64,000 nt of DNA, taken from NCBI GenBank assembly GCA_019359695.1, contig JAHHGV010000034.1, forward strand, positions 1-64,000, given 5' to 3'. Below the pieces are notes generated by a model. The model was not told the DNA's origin, did not search any database, and saw only the letters and a list, made by a program, of their open reading frames with translations. This DNA comes from Brasilonema angustatum HA4187-MV1 (GTDB lineage Bacteria; Cyanobacteriota; Cyanobacteriia; Cyanobacteriales; Nostocaceae). A program made the position numbers and the translations under genes. Below are positions 44,976-52,535 of the stretch, one piece after another; the first letter of the stretch is position 1; each line of letters starts with the position of its first letter.

Positions 44976-45356
44976 TTAGAGTTCTTCTTTCGATATGACA
45001 ACTCCATACATTGGCTGATAAATGGGTGGCTTAATAGGTGGCCACTTAATGGGCTTAGTAGGTGGCCACTTGGTGGGTGGTTCAGAAATAATCACTCCAT
45101 ACAGTGGCTGTGCCATAATTCCACCAAAAACAGTTGCCAATTCTTTTTCGTCTAAATCTGCCAGTTCGTCCTCATCAGCATTTAATTCCAGCAGTTGGAC
45201 TGTATATTCTTGCAATTCTTCTTGGGTGAAATCATAGCCAGCACTTTTGACCGTTTGGCTACATTCATCTTTACTGTTAACCCCTTGAATTTGGGTACGA
45301 AAAGCTTCGTCAGTTCCTATTCTTTGGTAAAATGCTTTGACGTCTTCTAGAGACAT
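44976..45356 (-). CDS. Nif11-type RiPP precursor 1 (two X-Tyr-Gly sites)
   Basis: 126 residues. The leader (1-79) is Nif11-like: MSLEDVKAFYQRIGTDEAFR, CSQTVKSAGYDFTQEEL, and DEKELATVFGG with a double-glycine cut at 78-79. The core (80-126) has Leu85-Tyr86-Gly87 and Met116-Tyr117-Gly118, separated by a Pro/Lys/Trp-rich spacer (KWPPTKPIKWPPIKPP). X-Tyr-Gly is the site used by spliceases. ATG at 45356 has GGAG upstream. It lies 84 nt before the radical SAM ATG and is probably transcribed with it in part. Confidence 0.85.
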   Translation of the reverse strand: MSLEDVKAFYQRIGTDEAFRTQIQGVNSKDECSQTVKSAGYDFTQEELQEYTVQLLELNADEDELADLDEKELATVFGGIMAQPLYGVIISEPPTKWPPTKPIKWPPIKPPIYQPMYGVVISKEEL

Positions 45357-45660
45357 AATTTCTCCTGGGATTACTTAAATTACAGCTAGTGGCATTGGGC
45401 AAAATAGAGCTACGCTCATAACATCTGGTTTTGAGGTTTAAAAAACTCAACAGATATTTTTGCCGACCTGTACTAGTAGTTTTGCTTAAACAAGCGTCAG
45501 CTTTACTACTGCATCAATTTTTCTTTATTGGTTATATAAAGTACTGGAGCAATAGAATTACTGACAGAGTAATCTTCTCACCTAAATAGTTTCAATTCAA
45601 AATGTCTTAACGATTTTTCAATTTTTGCCAGACGAAGGGAGGAGTTAATATCAAGCAAAA
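45357..45660. repeat. Upstream region of precursor 1, duplicated
   Basis: About 300 bp that match 46928-47225 closely (TAGTTTTGCTTAAACAAGCG, TTTCAATTCAAAATGTCTTA). It probably carries the promoter of each precursor gene. 46180-46440 is a third, more diverged copy. Confidence 0.8.
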
Positions 45661-45819
45661 TGTTACATATTAGGCTTGATATAACCCGCTGAGCGCATTT
45701 CCGATAGGACATAGGGACGAGAGGGAGGGAAGCAGTCCAAACAATTAGTGTCTAAACGAACCCCGCCCTGCATCGATCCCAAAAAACACAAGCTTATTGT
45801 TCAAGCTTCCTTTAAATGA
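45661..45819. other. Spacer with GATAGGACATAGGGACGAGA repeat
   Basis: The patch at about 45703-45725 recurs at about 47336-47360, upstream of the precursor block. No gene is seen. Confidence 0.55.
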
Positions 45820-46179
45820 TTATTCTGGCGATCGCATTACAACACCATATAAAGGCTGAGGTTCCGGTGGTTTCATTACAACACCATATAGAGGCTGAGG
45901 TTCCGGTTGAACAATAACTCCATACATCGGGTGTACAGTTGCCCCAGCAAAAATAGTTGCCAATTCTTTTTCGTCTAACTCTGCCAGTTTGTCCTCATCA
46001 GCACTTAACTCTAACAGATCGGCTGTATATTCTTCAAATTCTTCTTGGGTGAAATCATACCCAGCACTTTTGACAGTTTGGCTACATTCATCCTTACTCT
46101 TAACTTCTTGAACTTGAGTACGAAAAGCTTCGTCAGTTGCCAGTCTTTCGTAAAATGCTTTGACGTTTTCTAGAGACAT
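45820..46179 (-). CDS. Nif11-type RiPP precursor 2 (three X-Tyr-Gly sites)
   Basis: 119 residues. Leader nearly identical to precursors 1 and 3 (MSLENVKAFYERLATDEAFR, DEKELATIFAGA) but the double glycine is FAG-A. The core is a different tandem array: Met85-Tyr86-Gly87, Leu97-Tyr98-Gly99 and Leu110-Tyr111-Gly112, spaced by PEPQPLYGVVMKPPEPQPL-type repeats of 12-13 residues. If each site is processed, three beta-amino acids would result. The changed cleavage site may alter leader removal. Confidence 0.85.
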   Translation of the reverse strand: MSLENVKAFYERLATDEAFRTQVQEVKSKDECSQTVKSAGYDFTQEEFEEYTADLLELSADEDKLAELDEKELATIFAGATVHPMYGVIVQPEPQPLYGVVMKPPEPQPLYGVVMRSPE

Positions 46180-46452
46180 AATTCCTCTTAGGATGAGTTA
46201 AATACAACCAGTGCGATTAGACAACCATGCTGCAATAAAATATTTCTGCATTTCTGCCCTACTGCACTAATAGTTTTGCTTAACCAGCCATCAGTTTTTC
46301 CACTGCATCAATTATTCTCTAATTATTCAGTGTTTTTACTTAGCCAGGATAATCACTGGTTAACGATTATCTCACCGATACAATTTCAATTCAAAATCTC
46401 TTAATTATTTTTTAAATTTTGCCTTTTGCAAATAAGCTAATATCAAGCAAAA
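46180..46452. repeat. Upstream region of precursor 2, diverged copy
   Basis: Shares TAGTTTTGCTTAACCAGCCA, TCTCACC and TTTCAATTCAAAATCTCTTA with the two other precursor upstream regions. No gene is seen. Confidence 0.65.
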
Positions 46453-46500
46453 TGCTAGGTGATTGAAATATCCTCAGCTAATTTGTTCAAATAGGGACGG
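46453..46500 (-). pseudogene. Stub of the radical SAM gene 5' end
   Basis: TTGAACAAATTAGCTGAGGA followed by TATTTCAATCA matches the first codons of the radical SAM gene (44918-44888: TTGAACAAATTAGCTGAGGG and so on). It lies downstream of precursor 3 exactly as the real gene lies downstream of precursor 1. The duplication unit therefore included a precursor and the beginning of the enzyme gene. Confidence 0.75.
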
Positions 46501-46549
46501 ATGCAGGTAAGTCCGTCCCAAAAAACACAAGCTTATTGCTCAAGCTTCC

Positions 46550-46927
46550 TTAGAGTTCTTCTTTCGATACGACAACTCCATACATTGGCTGATAAATGGG
46601 CGGCTTAGTGGGTGGCCACTTAATGGGCTTAGTAGGTGGCAACTTAGTGGGTGGTTCATAAATGATTCCATACAGTGGCTGTGCCATAATTCCACCAAAA
46701 ACAGTTGCCAATTCTTTTTCGTCTAAATCTGCCAGTTCGTCCTCATCAGCACTTAACTCCAAAAGTTCGGCTGTATATTCTTTTAACTCTTCTTGGGTGA
46801 AGTCATAGCCAGCACTTTTGACCGTTTGGCTACATTCATCTTTACTATTAACCCCTTGAATTTGGGTACGAAAAGCTTCGTCGCTTCCTAGTCTTTCGTA
46901 GAATGCTTGGACGTCTTCTAGAGACAT
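46550..46927 (-). CDS. Nif11-type RiPP precursor 3 (two X-Tyr-Gly sites)
   Basis: 125 residues from ATG 46927 (GGAGAAATTATG). Leader as in precursor 1 with ELATVFGG. The core has Leu85-Tyr86-Gly87 and Met115-Tyr116-Gly117, with the spacer KLPPTKPIKWPPTKPP. Compared with precursor 1, the core differs at about six residues (IIYEP for VIISEP, Leu for Trp, Thr for Ile, Val for Ile), so the pair arose by recent duplication and now diversify in the core. The open frame continues upstream to 47044 but that part is the duplicated leader DNA. Confidence 0.85.
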   Translation of the reverse strand: MSLEDVQAFYERLGSDEAFRTQIQGVNSKDECSQTVKSAGYDFTQEELKEYTAELLELSADEDELADLDEKELATVFGGIMAQPLYGIIYEPPTKLPPTKPIKWPPTKPPIYQPMYGVVVSKEEL

Positions 46928-47396
46928 AATTTCTCCTGGGATTACTGAAATTACAACTAGTGTCATCAGGCAAAACAGAGATACGCTCATAACATCTGGT
47001 TTTGAGCTTTCAAAAACTCGACAGATATTTCTGCCATATTGCACTAGTAGTTTTGCTTAAACAAGCGTCAACTTTAGTACTGCATCGCTTTTTCTCTCTT
47101 GGTTAGTTATATAGAGTACTAGAGCAGTAAAATCACTGACTGAGTAATCTTCTCACCTCAACAGTTTCAATTCAAAATGTCTTAATAATTTTTCAATTTT
47201 TGCCTGCGTAGAAGGAGCTAATATCAGGTTAGTTTGATTACCTATGATTCTGGGGATAGGGTACCACAGGCGGGTGATGTTCTTCGTTTGTTATAAGTGT
47301 TCATTGGGAAAGGATATGACGCGCTGAGTACAGCCTGTCCAATAGGACATAGGGACGAGACAGAGGGTTTAAAAGAGTTTTTGCGTAAGTCCTAAA
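46928..47396. other. Upstream region of precursor 3 and spacer
   Basis: 46928-47225 duplicates 45357-45660. 47336-47395 contains GATAGG/AATAGGACATAGGGACGAGA and TTGCGTAAGTCCT, the end motif of the element at 61459-61608. No gene is seen. Confidence 0.6.
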
Positions 47397-48713
47397 TCAG
47401 TATCCAAACGAAACCCACATTGACACCACCTGTTTCCCAATCACAACCAACGCAACGCCAATCATTACAATCAGCGTCACTTTACCACCAGGAACAAGCG
47501 GTTGACTCATGCTATTTGATTGTTCCTGCTCTTGACGTTGCTTCCAAGTCATCAATGCCGGAATAATTCCACCTAAAACTGAAATACTGAACGTTCCAGC
47601 ATAGTCTAGAGCAGCCAAGAAGATGCTAGGATTAAGCGCCCCAAGACTCATAGGCGGAAAAAGAATCAGTGAAAAAAGCGGTAGACGTTTAGCAGGCTGA
47701 TTAGATGCTGAAATATCTTTGAACAAATCCAGCAAGCCATACACAAATCCAATGAATGATGTGACAATTGCAAACTCAGAGAAAACGGACACTAACACTG
47801 CTAACCATTCTCCTGCACCACCATCACGCAGAATTTGCAGTGGATCAAAAACAGTTCCGCCACCAGAAGTGCCTTGTTGCATATCAGTGCTGACGCTTCC
47901 CAAAATCACGGCATTCCAAGCCAAGAACATGATTAAGGGAATCGCAGAACCAATGAAGATGGACTGACGTATTTTACGGACATCACCTTCGAGTTGAGTG
48001 ACAACTGTTGGCACAACGTTACTGTAAAAGAGCGCCACAAACATCACTGAAACGGCTGCAGGAAGTGCACTCCAATCTTGAAATGAGAAAGAGGAAGTCT
48101 TAAGCTGCGTTGCTGCCAACACTAATAGTCCAACAAATGAAGCAAGGACAATTGCCACAAACGCGCTGTTCAATTTTTCTACAAATCTTTCTCGCCCAAG
48201 ATACATAATGCCACCAAACAAGAGAGTAAACGTTGTTGTCCCCACACTCGCAGGCAGATTATTCTGCACACCTAACACTTTTTCAACAGCAGATCTTAAA
48301 ATTTCTCCACCTTGGCTGACATAAGCCACAAGCAAGGCATAGTGCAAGAACAGATACGCACCACCAGCAAAGCGCGCACCCAGCTTCCCAAGCGTCCTCT
48401 CAACCATCACCAACAAACCTGAACCCGAACTGCCGACAACACGCATTGTGTTTAAAGTCACCTCTGCAATCAGAAGACCTGAAACTAAAGTGTAGAGCCA
48501 AACAGCAACAAGCAGAACAGTTGATGGTACAACACCAGATGGCAGAGTTACCGCAGGTAATGCGAGGATACCAGCACCAACTGTCGTTCCAGCGACAAGT
48601 GCAGTACTTCCTAAAACACTACCTGGTTGATGATTGAGTTTGTTTCCATAGAGTTCAAGGTTAGAAAATAGTCGAGTGACTTGTGAGGTATCCGAGTTGA
48701 GAACTGCCTTCAT
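47397..48713 (-). CDS. Aromatic amino-acid (tyrosine-type) transporter, HAAAP family
   Basis: A 438-residue, 11-helix permease of the hydroxy/aromatic amino acid family (TyrP/Mtr). LGSTALVAGTTVGAGILALP near the N-terminus is the family signature; AFVAIVLASFVGLLVLAATQ and SLGALNPSIFLAALDYAGTF follow. It imports tyrosine, tryptophan or similar in symport with protons. It sits upstream of the precursor block on the same strand, 353 nt or more away, so co-transcription is uncertain. A link to the tyrosine-consuming splicease chemistry is possible but unproven. Confidence 0.9.
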   Translation of the reverse strand: MKAVLNSDTSQVTRLFSNLELYGNKLNHQPGSVLGSTALVAGTTVGAGILALPAVTLPSGVVPSTVLLVAVWLYTLVSGLLIAEVTLNTMRVVGSSGSGLLVMVERTLGKLGARFAGGAYLFLHYALLVAYVSQGGEILRSAVEKVLGVQNNLPASVGTTTFTLLFGGIMYLGRERFVEKLNSAFVAIVLASFVGLLVLAATQLKTSSFSFQDWSALPAAVSVMFVALFYSNVVPTVVTQLEGDVRKIRQSIFIGSAIPLIMFLAWNAVILGSVSTDMQQGTSGGGTVFDPLQILRDGGAGEWLAVLVSVFSEFAIVTSFIGFVYGLLDLFKDISASNQPAKRLPLFSLILFPPMSLGALNPSIFLAALDYAGTFSISVLGGIIPALMTWKQRQEQEQSNSMSQPLVPGGKVTLIVMIGVALVVIGKQVVSMWVSFGY

Positions 48714-48862
48714 ATCGGTCTTGTTAAAGTACGCGCATTCTGAAACAATTTGTAACTTAACATAAATTAATGTAAATTATTTTAGCAAAAACAGTTATTT
48801 TTATCACCCTGGTGCTTGTTATCACTGCTATTTTCAAAGGCTATGCTGTTTGACGAGATGTT

Positions 48863-49483
48863 TTATAGATCAAACCAATTTAACCAACCGTCCCAACTTT
48901 GCACGATTTCTGCAAATTTTGCATAACCACCTGCTCTGGGATGAGCACCATCATTGGCTCTCGCTTCATCTTGCCAAATCTTTGACTTTTGCAAAATAGG
49001 AAAAATATCTAGATAAGGTATATTGAGTTGATCACAAACCACAGCAAACTGTTTAGATAAATTCACTATTCTGTGATCTCTTCCATCTTGTTCTTCATCT
49101 GCACATGGTGGTGGACCAACCATTAAAATAGGATACAACTGTTTAGCTGTACTCAAAATACTGCGGACATTTTCTATTGATTCTGCTAATTCAACACGAG
49201 GTTTACCATTTACCAGTGTTGTATCATTCACTCCAAAAGAAAATACAACTCTGCCATCATACTCTTTTGGTAAACGATAAGAAACTTCTTTTAACCAACG
49301 TTGTCTTAGCTGTGTACTCGTTTCCCGCCTAACTCCTAAATTATAGAAGGTGATATCATAGCCTTTTCTCGTGGCATCAACACAGATTCTTCCAGTCCAT
49401 CCAAGAAACTCAGGATCACCAGTACCGTTGACAAATGATTCGCCAAGGAAACAAATCCTGATTTGTGGTCGATATTTTGACAT
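48863..49483 (-). CDS. SGNH/GDSL-type hydrolase
   Basis: A 206-residue esterase/lipase of the SGNH fold. Catalytic Ser16 in FLGESFVNGTG (block I), Gly block II in FYNLGVRRETS, Asn in FGVNDTT (block III), and the Asp-His pair in DGAHPRAGG (block V). No signal peptide, so cytoplasmic; members deacylate small esters or lysophospholipids. It follows the GST gene on the same strand with 61 nt between, probably one operon. Confidence 0.88.
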   Translation of the reverse strand: MSKYRPQIRICFLGESFVNGTGDPEFLGWTGRICVDATRKGYDITFYNLGVRRETSTQLRQRWLKEVSYRLPKEYDGRVVFSFGVNDTTLVNGKPRVELAESIENVRSILSTAKQLYPILMVGPPPCADEEQDGRDHRIVNLSKQFAVVCDQLNIPYLDIFPILQKSKIWQDEARANDGAHPRAGGYAKFAEIVQSWDGWLNWFDL

Positions 49484-49544
49484 AACTCAATCGAAATTCT
49501 GTCTTTATTCTTTTTGCATTGTCTGCATTTAAGTTGCGAGTACC

Positions 49545-50159
49545 TCAAGTTTTTCTAGGAATAGTTGACTTGACTGACTCACGCTCGTGTAATCTCTCAA
49601 ACCATTCTCTCAAATAAGGGTACTGAAGAAGCCAATCCTCATTTAAGCGCAGGCTGTAATAACCCAGAGAACATAACGCTGCTACGTCTGCTGCAGTCCA
49701 ACTTTCGCCGCCTAACAAATATTTAGCAGATCGCAGTTGTTCTTCAAAAATTGGTAAAAGGCGATTAATTAATGTTTCATATTTTGTCCGATAATAATTA
49801 GGAGCTATATCGCCCGTCAAGTTTAATACCCACAGATTGATAACATTATCACCTAAAGTATCTGCTAGTTCTTCCCATTTACGAGACTCAAGTTTTTGAC
49901 GAGGAGCGCTTGGATAAAAATTTGGTTGTGGATAAGTTTCGTCTAGATACTCTGCAATTAGTGTTGAATCCCAAATAGCTGTGCCGTCTTCATCCACAAA
50001 AACAGGTACTTTAGCAATGGGATAATTTTTGATAAATTCAGGGGGTTTATTAAGTAAATTAACTTCAATTAGTTCGCAGTTCAAATTTTTCTCTGCCAAC
50101 AGTATTCTGATCTTTCGAGAAAAGTTTGATTGCTGATGATAATATAACGTTCTCTTCAT
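49545..50159 (-). CDS. Glutathione S-transferase family protein
   Basis: 204 residues with the thioredoxin-like N-domain (TLYYHQQSNFSRKIRILLAE, then AKVPVFVDEDGTAIWDSTLI with the cis-Pro and glutathione-binding Glu/Asp-Ser) and a helical C-domain (SWTAADVAALCSLGYYSLRL). It conjugates or reduces electrophiles with glutathione. The active-site Ser/Tyr is likely Ser11. It is co-directional with the SGNH gene. Confidence 0.9.
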   Translation of the reverse strand: MKRTLYYHQQSNFSRKIRILLAEKNLNCELIEVNLLNKPPEFIKNYPIAKVPVFVDEDGTAIWDSTLIAEYLDETYPQPNFYPSAPRQKLESRKWEELADTLGDNVINLWVLNLTGDIAPNYYRTKYETLINRLLPIFEEQLRSAKYLLGGESWTAADVAALCSLGYYSLRLNEDWLLQYPYLREWFERLHERESVKSTIPRKT

Positions 50160-50283
50160 AAGATTTATTTTTGCTCGAATTTGTGTCTAAGATCAATTTA
50201 CATTCAAGCAGCATAGAAAAGAGCTTCAAGAATAAAGTTATACAAAATCAACAAATAAATAACACACTATAACGTGAGATTAC

Positions 50284-50660
50284 TGAGAACATCATGGAGG
50301 CGATGCTCCAGCAGGGTTACGGCGATATTTTCACATTTTTTAACAGAAGGGCAAAAAGCTGGTTGCGTCTGCTACGTCTGTTAAGACTACGTTTCTTACA
50401 CTTGCTTGTGTTTCAATGATATTGAGGTTTTGTTAAAGAATTTGAGATAAGAATTTGCGAGTGCGATCGTGTTTTGGGTTTTGAAAGAAAATACTTGGTG
50501 TGGCTTCCTCTATAATTGTACCGCTATCCATTAAAATTACGCGGTCAGCAGCTTCGCGAGCAAATCCAACTTCATGGGTGACAACAACCATTGTCATACC
50601 ATCAGCAGCAAGGGTTTTGATAACATCCAAAACCTCTCGCACCATCTCCGGATCTAAAAA
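50284..50660. pseudogene. Partial duplicate of the hydroxylase/ABC-ATPase junction
   Basis: 50310-50420 matches the last 110 bp of the hydroxylase gene at 51570-51680 (GGTTACGGCGATATTTTCAC) with a few changes, and 50433-50660 matches the last 70 codons of the ATPase at 51697 on the minus strand ([20 protein letters not shown]). Homology stops at CTCCGGATCTAAA (about 50660). The ATPase piece lacks Walker A, signature and Walker B, so both copies are dead. Confidence 0.85.
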
Positions 50661-51173
50661 GGCATTTACCCACGAGGAAACTTTAACCGAAATTTGTGCA
50701 AATTTTAACTTAACTTTTACTCTTAGTATCTTACTCTATCTAAGGAATTAAGAAATAATACTAATTCTAAGTCAATACCTCTGTTTTCCATGACTCCGCG
50801 TTCGCAAAACGTATACTTCGTGCATAGGCTGACAAGTCTCGTATAGCCGCACTGTGCCAGGGTTAAGAGAGGGTTATGAAAGCGGATTTAGTATAACTAT
50901 GATAAACTACGGAAAGCTAATCAATATTTAGATATATGCAGCACAATCAATAAATGTTCCACAAAACAAATCAGTCTAAAACTGTCATTCAAAGCAAAAT
51001 CAACAGAGCCTAAGAATTCCAGTCGAGAACGAGAATCCTTGTAAAGTGCTTCACGAGGTTAAACTGTGTCTTTTTATAGCTTAGAAAAATTATTTTCTAA
51101 GTGATGATATTTAGAAAATAGACTCAGCTTGTTTTTTCTGTCGTGGTTTTTACTAAAATTTGAGGATGAAACA
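50661..51173. other. Intergenic region, no gene seen
   Basis: About 500 AT-rich bases between the duplicate and the intact hydroxylase. Nothing recognisable except possible promoter DNA. Confidence 0.4.
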
Positions 51174-51680
51174 ATGTTTAAGGCGATCGCGTGTGCTTGG
51201 ATACTCCTTGTTATTGGTGACTTCCTTTCTACTTTTTGCTATCACGTACCTGAACACGTTTTTGGTATCCTTCACTTACGAACTCACCACTCCTACAAGA
51301 AGAGCTTTCGCCATTATGCCATCCTAACTTTCAATTCCCAAGTTCTTCTGGATGGTATTCTGGGTGCTTTACCTTACTTACTCGTAGCAGCAGTTTTATG
51401 GTCTTTTTCCCCGATTGGTGTTGTGTGTGGGCTACTGTTTGGTCAGTTTCATGTATGGTGGAGACACACGACTACCTTGGGTTGGCAAACTCCAAAGTTA
51501 GTAGAGATTTTATGCCGAATTCTGTTCCTCACGACTCCAGAAAGACATTGGGAACATCACCAAAAAACCAACCAGGGTTATGGCGATATTTTCACATTTT
51601 TTGAACAGCCAGCGAAAGGCTGGTTGCGTTTGTTACGTCTGTTTAGGTTGCGTTTCTCGCACTTGGTTGTGTCTCAATAG
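51174..51680 (+). CDS. Fatty-acid hydroxylase superfamily-like membrane protein
   Basis: 168 residues from ATG 51174 with three or four hydrophobic segments and histidine clusters characteristic of diiron membrane oxygenases: HVPEHVFGILHLRTHHS, FGQFHVWWRHTT and ERHWEHHQKTNQGYGD. It is shorter than most fatty-acid hydroxylases or carotenoid oxygenases (220-300) but has the His boxes. The substrate is unknown. The frame opens at 51129, but that extension has no ribosome site. Its 3' end was copied to 50310. Confidence 0.7.
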   Translation: MFKAIACAWILLVIGDFLSTFCYHVPEHVFGILHLRTHHSYKKSFRHYAILTFNSQVLLDGILGALPYLLVAAVLWSFSPIGVVCGLLFGQFHVWWRHTTTLGWQTPKLVEILCRILFLTTPERHWEHHQKTNQGYGDIFTFFEQPAKGWLRLLRLFRLRFSHLVVSQ

Positions 51681-51696
51681 TATGTTTGAGGTTTTG

Positions 51697-52437
51697 TTAA
51701 AGAATTTGAGATAAGAACTTGCGAGTGCGATCGTGCTTGGGATTTTGAAAGAAAATATTTGGTGTGGCTTCCTCTACAATCGTACCGCTATCCATTAAAA
51801 TCACACGGTCAGCAGCTTCGCGAGCAAATCCAACTTCATGGGTGACAACAACCATTGTCATACCATCAGCAGCAAGGGTTTTGATAACATCCAAAACCTC
51901 TCGCACCATCTCCGGATCTAAAGCGGAAGTGGGTTCATCAAAAAGCATAACTTTAGGCTGCATAGCTAAAGCTCTGGCAATGGCTACCCGTTGCTGCTGT
52001 CCACCTGACAATTGTCCTGGATATTTCTGTGCTTGTTCCAAAATTCCCACTCGTTCTAGCAACTGCATAGCCGTTTCTTCTGCTTTGACTTTCGTCCACT
52101 TGCGCACCCAAGTTGGTGCCAAAGTGATATTTTGCAACACACTCAAATGAGGAAACAAGTTAAACTGTTGAAACACCATCCCCACTTCTCGCCGAATTGC
52201 TTCTATATTTTTTAGGTCATTTGTGAGGTCAATTCCATCAATTTCAATTTGTCCCTGTTGATATTCTTCTAAAGCATTAAAGGTGCGAATAAAAGTCGAT
52301 TTTCCTGAACCTGAAGGTCCCATAAGTACTACGACTTCTCCACGATTGACACTTAGGCTAACCCCTTGGAGAACATGAAAATTTCCATACCACTTATGGA
52401 TATCTTGGGCAATAAGAATGGGCTTTTGTTGATTCAT
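51697..52437 (-). CDS. Amino-acid ABC transporter ATPase (BgtA/AapP-like)
   Basis: 246 residues with Walker [22 protein letters not shown], signature [17 protein letters not shown] and [13 protein letters not shown]. It is closely related to the ATPase at 31939. It is co-directional with the natH-, natG- and natF-like genes at 55960-59068, in the position where an AapP would complete an AapJQMP operon, but three unrelated genes have come between. It probably serves that importer. Confidence 0.93.
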   Translation of the reverse strand: MNQQKPILIAQDIHKWYGNFHVLQGVSLSVNRGEVVVLMGPSGSGKSTFIRTFNALEEYQQGQIEIDGIDLTNDLKNIEAIRREVGMVFQQFNLFPHLSVLQNITLAPTWVRKWTKVKAEETAMQLLERVGILEQAQKYPGQLSGGQQQRVAIARALAMQPKVMLFDEPTSALDPEMVREVLDVIKTLAADGMTMVVVTHEVGFAREAADRVILMDSGTIVEEATPNIFFQNPKHDRTRKFLSQIL

Positions 52438-52535
52438 AATTATCAGTCATTAATCATTGATCATTAGTTAGGAGTTTTCACCCCACTTGTTCACTTTCTC
52501 ACTTTTGTTATGAGTCATGATATTTGAGCCGACGC

